Positions 43,979 through 52,852 of a stretch of DNA of 64,000 nucleotides are shown piece after piece. The translations under genes were made by a program, and so were the position numbers. The number at the start of each line of letters is the position of its first letter. Position 1 is the stretch's first letter. Below the pieces are notes generated by a model. That model did not search any database. It was given only the letters and a program-made list of their open reading frames with translations, and was not told where the DNA came from. Origin of the DNA: Streptomyces sp. TRM70350 (lineage in GTDB: Bacteria > Actinomycetota > Actinomycetes > Streptomycetales > Streptomycetaceae); the NCBI RefSeq assembly GCF_019219825.1, contig NZ_JAHUXH010000017.1, positions 62,001 to 126,000 on the forward strand, given 5' to 3'.

Positions 43979-45829
43979 TCAGGCCCCCTCGGCGGCGAGG
44001 ACGGGTCCGGCCGTTGTGGGTGTGGTGAGGGCGGGTCCGGCGGCCCCGGATCCGGTGGCGAGCCGGTCCAGTTCGGCGGCGACGTCCGCGACGGTGGGAG
44101 CGGCGAGCAGCTTGCCGAGGGTGACCTGCAGCCCGGTGACCCGGCGGAGGTCCGCCACGACCCGGGCGGCGGCCAGGGAGTGTCCGCCCAGCTCGAAGAA
44201 GTCGGCGTCCGGCCCGGGGACCTCGCACTCCAGCACCTCGGCCCAGACCGTCATCACCTGGCGTTCCCACGCCGTGGCGGCAACCGGCTCCTGCGCCTGC
44301 GCCGGTGCCGTGAACCCGGCGGCGAGCGCCGCACGGTCGGCCTTGCCGGTGCCCAGGGTGGGGATGCGGTCCACCACCCGCACCGCGGCGGGCACCGCCG
44401 CCTGCGGCAGGAGCGCGGCGCAGTGCGCGGCGACCTCGGCGGCCAGCCGCTCGGGCGCACCGGCGTCCGGAGCGGCGACGACCGCGAGGCCCAGCGACTG
44501 GCCCGAGGTGAGCGGGCAGCAGGCCGCGGCGACCACGCCGGGCACCTCGGCGGCGATCCGTTCCACCTCGCCCAGTTCCACGCGGTGGCCCCGCACCTTC
44601 ACCTGGTCGTCGCGCCGCCCCCGGTACTCCAGCTCGCCGCTCACCAGCCGGACCACCACGTCCCCGGTGCGGTACATCCGCGCCCCGCCGCCCTGGAACG
44701 GGTCGGGCAGGAACCGGGCGGCGGTCAGGCCCGCGCGGTTGCGGTAGCCGCGGGCCACGGCCGGCCCGCCGAGGTAGAGCTCGCCCTCGGTCCCGGCGGG
44801 CACCGGGTGCAGGTCGTCGTCCAGGACGTACGCCCGGTAGTCGGGCAGCGGCCGTCCGATGCTGCTCACGTCGTCCCCCCGCTCACTGTCGGCCCAGGTC
44901 GCCGCGATCGTGGCCTCCGTCGGTCCGTACACGTTCAGCAGCCGCCGGCCCCGGGCGTAGCGCGCGGCGAGCGCCGCCGGACAGGTCTCGCCGGCCACGA
45001 CGACCACCTCCGCCTCGTCGAGCGCGCCGCCGTGGGCGGCCAGCAGCGACGGGGTCAGGGAGGCGGTGCGCAGCCCGGCGGGCAGCGGCTCCCGGCCCTG
45101 TGCGTCGGCGCGGCGCAGTCCGTCCAGGGACAGGTCCACCAGGGCGACGCCCTGACCGTGGACGAGGTAGAGCAGCGTGCACCACAGCCAGCCGTCGAAG
45201 GCCGGCGAGACGGCGTTGAGGCCGAGACCGCCGGACGGCAGCCCCACTCCGGCGAGCGCGCCGAGGAAGGTGTCCAGGCCGCGGTAGGTGACCTCGACGC
45301 CCTTGGGGCGGCCCGTGGTGCCGGACGTGTAGATCACGTACGCGCACGTGTCGGGCGCGGGGACGGTCACGGCGAGCTCTTCGCGGGCGGCGCCGGCCGG
45401 GGTGACCGTACGGATGCCCGTGAGGTCGAGCCCCTCGGGGACGTCCGCGGCCACCAGCAGGGTGGCCTGGGCGTCGAGCAGGACCGAGGCGAGCCGCTCC
45501 ACCGGATGGTCCGGGTCGAGGGGCACGGCCGTTGCGCCGAGGCTCCACACCGCGAGGAGCGCGGGCACGCTCTCGCGGGAACGGCCGAGGAGCAGTCCGA
45601 CGGCGCGCTCGGGTCCAGCGCCGGCCGCGGCGAGCGCCGCCGCGGTGGCGGCGGTGCGCGCGGTGAGGTCCGCGTAGGTCAGGGTGCCGTCCTCGGCGCT
45701 GACGGCGGGCGCGTCCGGCTGCTCACGGGTCCAGCGCGCCAGCGCGGCGAACAGCGGGGGAGCAGCTCCCGCCGACGGCCCGTGCGCGGGCCGCGGGGCC
45801 GGTACGGAACCGGCGTGCTGGGCCGTCAT
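43979..45829 (-). CDS. NRPS A-T didomain
   Basis: A 616-residue stand-alone A-T protein. A domain: residues 25-520 (IYTSGTTGRPKG; YGPTEATIA; TGKADR), with pocket residues read by eye D-G-W-L-V-A-V-I-A-K, so the amino-group Asp is present. Carrier: DADFFELGGHSLAAARV, Ser about 549. There is no C domain, so its amino acid is held as a thioester for modification rather than for direct elongation. It overlaps the dehydrogenase stop by four bases (ATGA). With MbtH, P450 and TE it forms a beta-hydroxylation cassette; (chloro)Trp is the inferred substrate. Confidence 0.85.
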   Translation of the reverse strand: MTAQHAGSVPAPRPAHGPSAGAAPPLFAALARWTREQPDAPAVSAEDGTLTYADLTARTAATAAALAAAGAGPERAVGLLLGRSRESVPALLAVWSLGATAVPLDPDHPVERLASVLLDAQATLLVAADVPEGLDLTGIRTVTPAGAAREELAVTVPAPDTCAYVIYTSGTTGRPKGVEVTYRGLDTFLGALAGVGLPSGGLGLNAVSPAFDGWLWCTLLYLVHGQGVALVDLSLDGLRRADAQGREPLPAGLRTASLTPSLLAAHGGALDEAEVVVVAGETCPAALAARYARGRRLLNVYGPTEATIAATWADSERGDDVSSIGRPLPDYRAYVLDDDLHPVPAGTEGELYLGGPAVARGYRNRAGLTAARFLPDPFQGGGARMYRTGDVVVRLVSGELEYRGRRDDQVKVRGHRVELGEVERIAAEVPGVVAAACCPLTSGQSLGLAVVAAPDAGAPERLAAEVAAHCAALLPQAAVPAAVRVVDRIPTLGTGKADRAALAAGFTAPAQAQEPVAATAWERQVMTVWAEVLECEVPGPDADFFELGGHSLAAARVVADLRRVTGLQVTLGKLLAAPTVADVAAELDRLATGSGAAGPALTTPTTAGPVLAAEGA

Positions 45830-47442
45830 CCGTCGTTCCTCTCCTCGTCGGGGACAGCGGTGGGTGCGACCGTCGCGGCCGCCGGGGGTGTCGTGGCCGG
45901 CGCGGTGGCGCGCAGGCGCGGGCCGACCACGGGCCCGCCGTTCCCCCCGCGTTGCGGCAGCTGCATCGACTTGGTCTCCAGGAAGGCCTCCAGCCCGGCG
46001 GTCCCGCACTCCCGGCCGATGCCGGACTGCTTGAAACCGCCGAACGGCGCCGCCGGGTTGAACGACCCGCCGTTGACGTCGACCAGGCCGGTACGGAACC
46101 GGCGTGCGACGCGCTCGGCCCGGTCGTCGTCGCCGGACCAGACCGCGCCGTGCAGCCCGTACCGGGTGCCGTTGACGATCCGGACCGCCTCGTCCTCGTC
46201 GTCGTACGGGATGACGCACAGCACCGGCCCGAAGATCTCCTCCTGGCCGATCGTCGTCAGCGGGTCGACGTCGGCGAAGACGGTGGGCCGGACGTAGTAG
46301 CCGGTGGTGAGGCCGGCGGGACGGCCGGCGCCGCCGTGCACCAGGCGGGCGCCGCCCTCGGACGCGCCCCGCACGATGTAGTCGGTGACCCGGGCGTGAG
46401 CGGCGGCCGACACCAGCGGGCCGAGGTCGGTCGCGGGATCGCGGGGATCGCCCGTGACGTACCCGTCCATGATCCGTCCGGCCAGTTCGACCGCCTCGTC
46501 CTGGCGGTCCCGGGGCACCAGCAGCCGACTCCACTGCAGACATGTCTGGCCCGTGTTGAACAGGACCTGGTCGACGGTGGCGCCCACCGCTGCCCGCAGA
46601 TCGGCGTCGGGCAGGACCAGGGAGGCGTTCTTGCCGCCGAGTTCCAGGTGGACCCGCTTGACGCCGTCGGCGCCCAGGGCCGCGACCCGGCGCCCGGCAC
46701 GGGTGGAGCCGGTCAGCGACACCACGTCGACCAGTGGGTGGGTGACGAGGGCGGTGCCGACGGTGTCACCGGTGCCGACGACCATGTTGGCCACGCCGGG
46801 CGGCAGATCGGCCTCGGCGAAGACCTCGGCGAGGAGCCGGGCGTGCAGCGGCGTCAGTTCGCTGGGCTTGTGCACGACGGTGCAGCCGGCCGCGAGCGCG
46901 GGCAGCAGCTTCTGCACCGTCAGCAGCAGCGGCACGTTCCACGGCGTGATGCACGCGGCGACACCGGCGGCCTCACGCACCACCAGGGAGTGGCCGACCC
47001 GCTCCTCGAACCCGTAGGACGTGGCGGTCTCCACGCAGTGCGCCGCCATGCCGATCGCCAGGCCGACATGGGTCTGCAGCGCCATCCGGGACGGCGCCCC
47101 GACCTCGGCCGTGATGATCCCGGCGAACCGCGTGGCGTTGCGCTCCAGCCCCTCGACCACCCGCCGCAGCACAGCCGCCCGCTCCCGGGCGGGGGCGGCG
47201 GACCAGCCGGGGAAGGCGGTGGCGGCTGCGCGTACGGCCAGGTCGGCGTCGCGGGCGGTCCCCGCGGGCACCGCGGCGAGCGGCGCTTCGGAACTGGGGT
47301 CGGTGACCACCAGCCGGCGATCGGCGTCGGACGCCGTCCAGCGGCCCCCGATGAAGTGGTCGTCGTAGCGGGGCGGCACAGCGCCCGGGGACGGCTCGGC
47401 CGTCGGTACGGCGTAGCCCTGCGGCTCGGTCAGCACGGTCAC
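45826..47442 (-). CDS. NAD(P)-dependent aldehyde dehydrogenase
   Basis: A 538-residue ALDH: PWNVPLLLTVQKLLPALAAG, KPSELTPLHA, LTGSTRAG (cofactor), LELGGKNASLV (general-base Glu about 267), NTGQTCLQWSR (catalytic Cys about 301) and QEEIFGPVL. The 40-residue C-terminal tail is Pro/Ala/Thr-rich and unlike the family. The start is GTG 47442 after a GAGGAAC site. In this operon it most likely oxidises an indole-3-carbaldehyde to the carboxylic acid that the A-T-Cy-MT protein activates. It is 25 bases downstream of the SARP gene, probably in one transcript. Confidence 0.85.
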   Translation of the reverse strand: MTVLTEPQGYAVPTAEPSPGAVPPRYDDHFIGGRWTASDADRRLVVTDPSSEAPLAAVPAGTARDADLAVRAAATAFPGWSAAPARERAAVLRRVVEGLERNATRFAGIITAEVGAPSRMALQTHVGLAIGMAAHCVETATSYGFEERVGHSLVVREAAGVAACITPWNVPLLLTVQKLLPALAAGCTVVHKPSELTPLHARLLAEVFAEADLPPGVANMVVGTGDTVGTALVTHPLVDVVSLTGSTRAGRRVAALGADGVKRVHLELGGKNASLVLPDADLRAAVGATVDQVLFNTGQTCLQWSRLLVPRDRQDEAVELAGRIMDGYVTGDPRDPATDLGPLVSAAAHARVTDYIVRGASEGGARLVHGGAGRPAGLTTGYYVRPTVFADVDPLTTIGQEEIFGPVLCVIPYDDEDEAVRIVNGTRYGLHGAVWSGDDDRAERVARRFRTGLVDVNGGSFNPAAPFGGFKQSGIGRECGTAGLEAFLETKSMQLPQRGGNGGPVVGPRLRATAPATTPPAAATVAPTAVPDEERNDG

Positions 47443-47467
47443 GGTGGTTCCTCACTGGGTCGCTCGG

Positions 47468-48880
47468 TCACGGGATGCGCGGAGGCGGGACGGGTCCCGG
47501 GGCCGGCCCGGGACGGGGGGCGACGGCCCGGGGGCCGACCGCCGGACCGGTGAGACGGGGCGCGGGACGGGTGTCGGCCCGGGCAGCGGCGACGCGACTC
47601 GCGGCGTCCCCCGCGGCACGGACGGCGGCAGGCACTTCGGGTCGGACGCCGGGGCGGATCCCGGGCCGGGTGTCGGGGTGTGCCTGGGGTCGGGTGTCGG
47701 TGTGGGTGCGGGTTTGGGCTTCGGGTCGGGTGGGGGTTCGGGCTTGGGGAGGGGTGTTGGTCCGGTCTTCGGGGCGGAGGTTGGTGTGGGTCTCGGGTTG
47801 GGTTTCGGCGTGGTTGGCGGGCCGGGCGTCGGCGCGGATCTCGGGCCGGGTGTCCGTACGGGCGCCGGTACGAAGTTGGGGTCGGATGTCGGTGCGAACC
47901 TCGGGCACGGCATCGGGGCGGACGCCAGGCCGGACGTCGCCACGGATTGCGGGCCGGACGTCGGCGAGGACACCGGGCCGGGCGTCGGGCCGGGCGCGGC
48001 GTAAGGGGCGCGGGCGCAGTCCGGTGGAGGAACCGCCGGGTGCGGCTGGCGCCACGGCCGAACGCGCGGCGCGGGCTGTCGCGGACGGCAGGGCCGCGGG
48101 CAGGATCGCGTGCAGCAGCCGGTCGGTCTCCCGGGACGGCGCCACCGCGAGGTCCTCGCGCAGTCGGCGCGCGCACAGGTCGTACCAGCGGCGCACACAG
48201 GCGTGTTCGCCGCGCCTGCCGTGCGCCGTCATCAGCGCCCGGTACGTCTCCTCGTGGTGCCGGTCGATGCCGAGGGTGCTGCGGCAGACCTCGATCAGCT
48301 CCGGAAAGTCCTCACGTTCGGCGGCGTCGGCGCGCAGCACCTCCAGCGCGCGCAGCGCCAGCGACCGCAGGTACTCGCGCTGCTCGACCACCCAGTCCGC
48401 GCTCTCGCCACGCAGAAACTCCCCGGTGTACAGCGCCACGGCGGACCGCAGCCGTTCGCGGGCGGCACCCCGGTCGCCCGCGCCGGCCGCCCGGAGCCCG
48501 GTGTGCACCAGCTCCCGGAAACGGTCCACGTCCGACCAGAGGTCGGCGACGTCCAGGACGTAGCCGAAGTCGCGGTAGGACAGCCGGATCCCCGACGCGC
48601 ACGGGCTGTCGGGGTGCGCGTCCAGGACCCGGCGCAGCGCGTGCGCGGCCACCTTCAGCGAGCTGTCCCCGGCGGAACGGTCGGAGCCCGGCCACAGCGC
48701 CTCGTACAGCCGCTCGCGGGTGAGGGTCTGACCGCGGTGGATCACCAGGAACTGGAACAGCCCGCGCGCCTTGCCGGCCCGCCAGCGCCGCACCGGGGCG
48801 CCGTTCACGGTCAGTTCGAAGTCGCCGAAGAAGCGGATGCGCACCGCCTGCCGTGCGATTCCGGTCACCGCGGTCGTCAT
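47468..48880 (-). CDS. SARP regulator with long Arg/Pro repeat tail
   Basis: A 470-residue protein. Residues about 12-115 are an OmpR-type DNA-binding domain (IRFFGDFELTVNGAPVRRWR; TRERLYEALWPGSDRSAG), and residues 120-260 a BTAD domain ending WYDLCARRLREDLAVAPSRE. The rest, about 200 residues, is a degenerate repeat of units such as DVRP, DTRP, GIRPGVRP, RTHTDTRP, with no NB-ARC or TPR. The start at 48880 has GGGAGGA upstream; the open frame continues further but is not SARP-like. As the first gene of the operon it likely drives the minus-strand genes and perhaps the divergent halogenase. Confidence 0.85.
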   Translation of the reverse strand: MTTAVTGIARQAVRIRFFGDFELTVNGAPVRRWRAGKARGLFQFLVIHRGQTLTRERLYEALWPGSDRSAGDSSLKVAAHALRRVLDAHPDSPCASGIRLSYRDFGYVLDVADLWSDVDRFRELVHTGLRAAGAGDRGAARERLRSAVALYTGEFLRGESADWVVEQREYLRSLALRALEVLRADAAEREDFPELIEVCRSTLGIDRHHEETYRALMTAHGRRGEHACVRRWYDLCARRLREDLAVAPSRETDRLLHAILPAALPSATARAARSAVAPAAPGGSSTGLRPRPLRRARPDARPGVLADVRPAIRGDVRPGVRPDAVPEVRTDIRPQLRTGARTDTRPEIRADARPANHAETQPETHTNLRPEDRTNTPPQARTPTRPEAQTRTHTDTRPQAHPDTRPGIRPGVRPEVPAAVRAAGDAASRVAAARADTRPAPRLTGPAVGPRAVAPRPGPAPGPVPPPRIP

Positions 48881-48934
48881 CGCGTCCTCCCGGGGGCCGT
48901 CGTATGCCGTTCTGCCTGCGGCGAGTCTGTTCCC

Positions 48935-48994
48935 CGGCTCTACACGGGCCCTATACCGGCCGGATCCCGTTGCTGTAGGTCCGTCATAGAGCCG
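48935..48994. promoter_or_regulatory. Spaced inverted repeat in SARP/halogenase divergent region
   Basis: CGGCTCTA (48935-48942) and TAGAGCCG (48987-48994) are exact complements, 44 bases apart, in the 283-base region between the divergent SARP and halogenase starts. Control elements for both directions must lie here. The pair is a candidate for a looped or two-site operator, but it is short. Confidence 0.3.
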
Positions 48995-49163
48995 CTCCCC
49001 AGACTGAGTCTCCGATGGCCCGGGCCGCCGCCACCGGCGGTGCGCGGCCCCCGTCCGCCGGACAGGGGCCGGCCGCGGCCCGGGTCCGACCCGCCGCACG
49101 TCGCCCTTTCTCCAGCTCCCGGCTTCCGGCCGTGACTCCCGACTCCGAAATGAGGGCTGCTCC

Positions 49164-50762
49164 ATGACCAGTACCGACACCCGACTCAAGAAGGTCGTCA
49201 TCCTGGGCGGTGGCACGGCCGGCTGGATGACCGCCGCGTATCTCGGCAAGGCCCTCCAGGGCACGGTCGACATCACCGTCCTGGAAGCCCCGACGATTCC
49301 GCGGATCGGGGTCGGCGAGGCGACGGTGCCCAACCTGCAGCGCGCGTTCTTCGACTACCTCGGCATCGCCGAGGACGAGTGGATGCGGGAGTGCAACGCC
49401 AGCTTCAAGATGGCGGTGCGCTTCGTGAACTGGCGCACCGAGGGCACGGGTGAGGCCACGGCCCGGGAGCTGCCCGACGGCCGACCCGACCACTTCTATC
49501 ACCCGTTCGGTCTACTGCCCGACTACGACCAGACGCCGCTGTCGCACTACTGGTTCAAGCGCAAGTACGAGGGGAGCACCACGGAGCCCTTCGACTACGC
49601 CTGCTTCCGCGAGCCTCCCGTCATGGACGCGATGAAGGCGCCGCGCTGGCTCGACGGCCGCTCCGCCACCCGCTACGCCTGGCACTTCGACGCCCAGCTC
49701 GTCGCCGACTTCCTGCGCCGCTTCGCCACCGAGAAGCAGAGCGTCCACCACGTCCAGGACGAGATGACGGAGGTCCTGCAGGACGCGCGCGGCCACGTCA
49801 CCGCGCTGCGCACCCGTGGCGGCCAGGAACTCGACGCCGACCTGTTCGTCGACTGCTCGGGCTTCCGCGGGCTGCTGATCAACAAGGCGATGGCCGAGCC
49901 GTTCGTCGACATGAGCGACCACCTGCTGTGCGACAGCGCGGTCGCCACCGCCGTCCCGCACGACGACGAGGCCGGCGGCGTGGAGCCGTACACCTCGGCC
50001 ATCGCCATGTCGTCCGGCTGGGCCTGGAAGATCCCCATGCTGGGGCGGTTCGGTACCGGCTACGTGTACTCCAGCAAGTTCACCGAGAAGGACCAGGCCA
50101 CCGCCGAGTTCGCGGCGATGTGGGGTCTCGACCCCGAGACGACGGCGTTCAACCACATCCGCTTCCGGGTCGGCCGCAACCGCCGCGCCTGGGTGAAGAA
50201 CGTCGTCAGCATCGGCCTGTCGTCCTGCTTCCTGGAGCCGCTGGAGTCGACCGGCATCTACTTCATCACCGCGGCCATCTACCAGCTGGCCAAGCACTTC
50301 CCCGACACGACCTTCAACCAGGGCCTGATCGACAGCTTCAACCACGAGATCGAGGTGATGTTCGACGACACCCGAGACTTCATCCAGGCCCACTTCTTCT
50401 ACGCGCCCCGCAACGACACCCCGTTCTGGCAGGCCAACAAGAAGCTGACCCTCCCCGAGAACATCCAGCGAAAGATCGCCGCCTACCGGGCGGGGCTGCC
50501 CATCAACTCACCGATCACCGACGAGTCGACGTACTACGGCAACTTCGAGGCCGAGTTCCGCAACTTCTGGACCAACGGCAGCTACTACTGCATCTTCGCG
50601 GGCCTGGGCCTGGAGCCCGACGCGCCCCTGCCGGCCCTGGCGTACAAGCCGGAGTCGGTGGCCGGCGCCGAGCCGCTGTTCGAGACGGTCAAGCGCCAGC
50701 AGCAGAACCTGCTGGAGACGCTGCCCACGGCCTACGAGTACCTCAAGCGACTGCACGGGTAG
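49164..50762 (+). CDS. FAD-dependent tryptophan halogenase
   Basis: A 532-residue flavin-dependent halogenase. GGGTAGWMTAAYLG binds FAD, and GWAWKIPM is the WxWxIP motif that blocks monooxygenation. The catalytic Lys is in NASFKMAVRF (about residue 83), and the Glu near the substrate is in CFLEPLESTGIYF (about 358). FWTNGSYYCIFAGLG near the end is characteristic of free-tryptophan halogenases. Position of halogenation cannot be read reliably; JBIR-34/35 and tambromycin carry a 6-chloroindole, which predicts C6. GAGGG precedes the ATG. The flavin reductase it needs is the next gene. Confidence 0.92.
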   Translation: MTSTDTRLKKVVILGGGTAGWMTAAYLGKALQGTVDITVLEAPTIPRIGVGEATVPNLQRAFFDYLGIAEDEWMRECNASFKMAVRFVNWRTEGTGEATARELPDGRPDHFYHPFGLLPDYDQTPLSHYWFKRKYEGSTTEPFDYACFREPPVMDAMKAPRWLDGRSATRYAWHFDAQLVADFLRRFATEKQSVHHVQDEMTEVLQDARGHVTALRTRGGQELDADLFVDCSGFRGLLINKAMAEPFVDMSDHLLCDSAVATAVPHDDEAGGVEPYTSAIAMSSGWAWKIPMLGRFGTGYVYSSKFTEKDQATAEFAAMWGLDPETTAFNHIRFRVGRNRRAWVKNVVSIGLSSCFLEPLESTGIYFITAAIYQLAKHFPDTTFNQGLIDSFNHEIEVMFDDTRDFIQAHFFYAPRNDTPFWQANKKLTLPENIQRKIAAYRAGLPINSPITDESTYYGNFEAEFRNFWTNGSYYCIFAGLGLEPDAPLPALAYKPESVAGAEPLFETVKRQQQNLLETLPTAYEYLKRLHG

Positions 50763-50773
50763 CAGCGGCCGGG

Positions 50774-50790
50774 GCCGGGCGTGGCCCGGC
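50774..50790. terminator. Weak GC hairpin after the halogenase gene
   Basis: GCCGGGC-GTG-GCCCGGC begins 12 bases after the halogenase stop. The stem is only 7 bp and no T tract follows, so it may attenuate rather than end transcription before the reductase gene. Confidence 0.3.
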
Positions 50791-50952
50791 TTCCTCCCTC
50801 GCGTCTCCCCGGCACCGCAGCACTCCGGCGCGGAACCGGCGGCCACCCCCGGACCGCCCCGGCTTCCGCCGCCGCTCCCAAGGCCCGGCGCCCGGCGTTG
50901 CAGTCAGCCGGGTGCCGGGCCGCACTGCATCGTCCTCCACAGGGAGTCAGAC

Positions 50953-51591
50953 ATGCCCAACTCCGCTCCGCACCCGGACACTCCGGACGGCGACGGCAAC
51001 GAAACGGCCGCCGCCGCGGACCGCGCCGCACCCCGGGCTACGGACCTGCGGCCCTTCATGGCCGCCTTCCCCTCCGGCGTCACCGTCGTCACCGCCGTCG
51101 ACGCCGACGGCCTGCCCCGCGGCATGACGTGCAGTTCGATGACGAGCGTCGCCCTGGACCCGCCCACCCTGGTGGTGTGCGTCCGCACGGCGAGCCCGAC
51201 CCTGCGGGCCCTCCTCGATCAAGGGCAGTTCGCCGTCAACCTGCTGCACGAACGGGCCCGCGCGACCTCCGACCTCTTCGCCTCCGGAGCGCCCGACCGC
51301 TTCGACCGCGTCGGTTGGCGGCTGCCCCTCGGCGCCGGCGGCCCGCACCTGACCTCCTCCGCACACGCCATCGCCGACTGCACCGTCGTGGAGACCGCCG
51401 CCTTCGGCGACCACACTGCCGTCTTCGCACAGGCCCGCCGCATCAGCGTGCGCCCCACCGCACAACCCCTCCTGTACGGCCTGCGCCGCTACGCCGAGTG
51501 GTCCGCCGCCGCGTCCGGCCCCCCGCCGGCCGCGCTGCCGCTCCCGCCTCGTTCCGTCCCGGCCGAAGGAGCCGCCCGTGTCCGCAGCTGA
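50953..51591 (+). CDS. Flavin reductase (halogenase partner)
   Basis: A 212-residue protein of the flavin-reductase-like FMN/FAD-binding family: FMAAFPSGVTVVTAVDADG, GMTCSSMTSVALDPPTLVV, FAVNLLHERA, and a closing LLYGLRRYAEW. It supplies FADH2 by NADH oxidation to the tryptophan halogenase encoded just upstream. The first 30 and last 25 residues are low-complexity. GGGAG lies seven bases before the ATG. Its stop lies 14 bases inside the antiporter gene. Confidence 0.88.
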   Translation: MPNSAPHPDTPDGDGNETAAAADRAAPRATDLRPFMAAFPSGVTVVTAVDADGLPRGMTCSSMTSVALDPPTLVVCVRTASPTLRALLDQGQFAVNLLHERARATSDLFASGAPDRFDRVGWRLPLGAGGPHLTSSAHAIADCTVVETAAFGDHTAVFAQARRISVRPTAQPLLYGLRRYAEWSAAASGPPPAALPLPPRSVPAEGAARVRS

Positions 51592-52852
51592 GACCATGCG
51601 CGCCCTGCTCGTCGCCGTTCCGGCCGCCGTCCTCGCCTGCCAGGCCGGCGCGAGCCTGCTCAGACGCCTCGGCCAGCCACCCGTGATCGGCGAGATCACC
51701 ATGGGCATCGTCCTCGGACCGTCCCTGCTCGGCTGGCTCTGGCCCGAGGCGCAGCACTGGCTGTTCCCCGAGTCGGTCCTGCCGTACACCTCGGTGCTGG
51801 GACAGCTCGGTCTGCTCGCGTTCATGTTCCTCGTCGGCCTGGAGCTCGACCTGGGCGCGCTGCGCGGCAACTCGCGCACCGCCGTCGCCGTCAGCCAGGC
51901 CGGTATCCTGCTCCCCCTCGGCCTGGGCGCGCTGCTCGCCTTCCCGATGTACGACCAACTGGCGCCCGAGGGCGTCGAGTTCACACCGTTCATGCTGTTC
52001 GTCGCGGTGGCCATGGCCATCACCGCCTTCCCGGTGCTGGCCCGGATCCTGGTGGACCGCGGCCTGTACGGGACTCCGCTCGGCGCCCTGGCGATGGCCT
52101 GTGCGGCGGTCGACGACGTGGCCGCCTGGTGCCTGCTGGCGCTGGTGGTCGCGTTCAGCACGGCGGGCTCCCCGCTCGACGCCCTGACCGCGGCGGGGTT
52201 CACCGTCGCCTTCGGTGCCGCCATGCTGCTGGTGGTCCGCCCCCTGCTCGCCCGGTGGGCCCGGGGGCGGGCGGACCGGGCGGGCGACGGGGCCGTGATG
52301 GTCCTGTTGTTCAGCGGCCTGAGCGTCTCCGCGCTGGCGACCGACCTGATCGGGGTGCACACGCTGTTCGGCGCGTTCCTGCTCGGCGTGGCCACACCGC
52401 GTGGCCACCGCCGCATCGAGGCGTCGGCCGCGCGGCTGCGCGCCGTGGTGGTCCCGGTGCTGCTGCCGCTGTTCTTCGTGCACACCGGTCTCAGCACCGA
52501 GATGGGGACCCTGGCCGCCGACCCGGCGCAGTGGCTGTGGGCCGGGGCGCTGCTGACGATCGCGGTGCTCGGCAAGTGGGGCGGAGCGGCCGGTGCCGCC
52601 CTGGTCTGCGGACAGCCCTGGCGGCAGGCGATGGCGATCGGCGCCCTGATGAACTGCCGGGGCCTGACGGAGCTGGTGGTGCTGTCCATCGGTCTGGAAC
52701 TCGGCGTGATCGGCCCGGAACTGTTCACCATGCTGGTCCTGGTGGCCCTGATCACCACGGCGGTCACGTCGCCGGTGGTCTCCCGCTTCCTGCCGGCCCG
52801 GCAGGCGCTCCCGGTCCCGGAACCGGCTGCCGCGGCCGAGTCCCGACCCTGA
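51578..52852 (+). CDS. Cation:proton antiporter (CPA2, KefB/NapA type)
   Basis: A 424-residue membrane protein of about 12 helices: QAGASLLRRLGQPPVIGEITMGIVLGPSLLG opening, GLLAFMFLVGLELDLGAL, ACAAVDDVAAW (the DD-containing transport-site helix), and MNCRGLTELVVLSIG. This is the NhaP/KefB CPA2 pattern, but no cytoplasmic TrkA domain follows. Antiporters end a number of Streptomyces NRPS operons and may aid export or resistance. The start is GTG 51578 preceded by GAAGGAG, translationally coupled to the reductase. It is the right-hand end of the cluster. Confidence 0.85.
   Translation: MSAAETMRALLVAVPAAVLACQAGASLLRRLGQPPVIGEITMGIVLGPSLLGWLWPEAQHWLFPESVLPYTSVLGQLGLLAFMFLVGLELDLGALRGNSRTAVAVSQAGILLPLGLGALLAFPMYDQLAPEGVEFTPFMLFVAVAMAITAFPVLARILVDRGLYGTPLGALAMACAAVDDVAAWCLLALVVAFSTAGSPLDALTAAGFTVAFGAAMLLVVRPLLARWARGRADRAGDGAVMVLLFSGLSVSALATDLIGVHTLFGAFLLGVATPRGHRRIEASAARLRAVVVPVLLPLFFVHTGLSTEMGTLAADPAQWLWAGALLTIAVLGKWGGAAGAALVCGQPWRQAMAIGALMNCRGLTELVVLSIGLELGVIGPELFTMLVLVALITTAVTSPVVSRFLPARQALPVPEPAAAAESRP

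Noticed and set aside
47444..48004. Gly-rich plus-strand frame with GVGVGLG-type repeats opposite the SARP tail
   Set aside because: It is the reverse reading of the repeated Arg/Pro codons of the SARP tail. The SARP frame is continuous with real domains, so the Gly-rich frame is the shadow.
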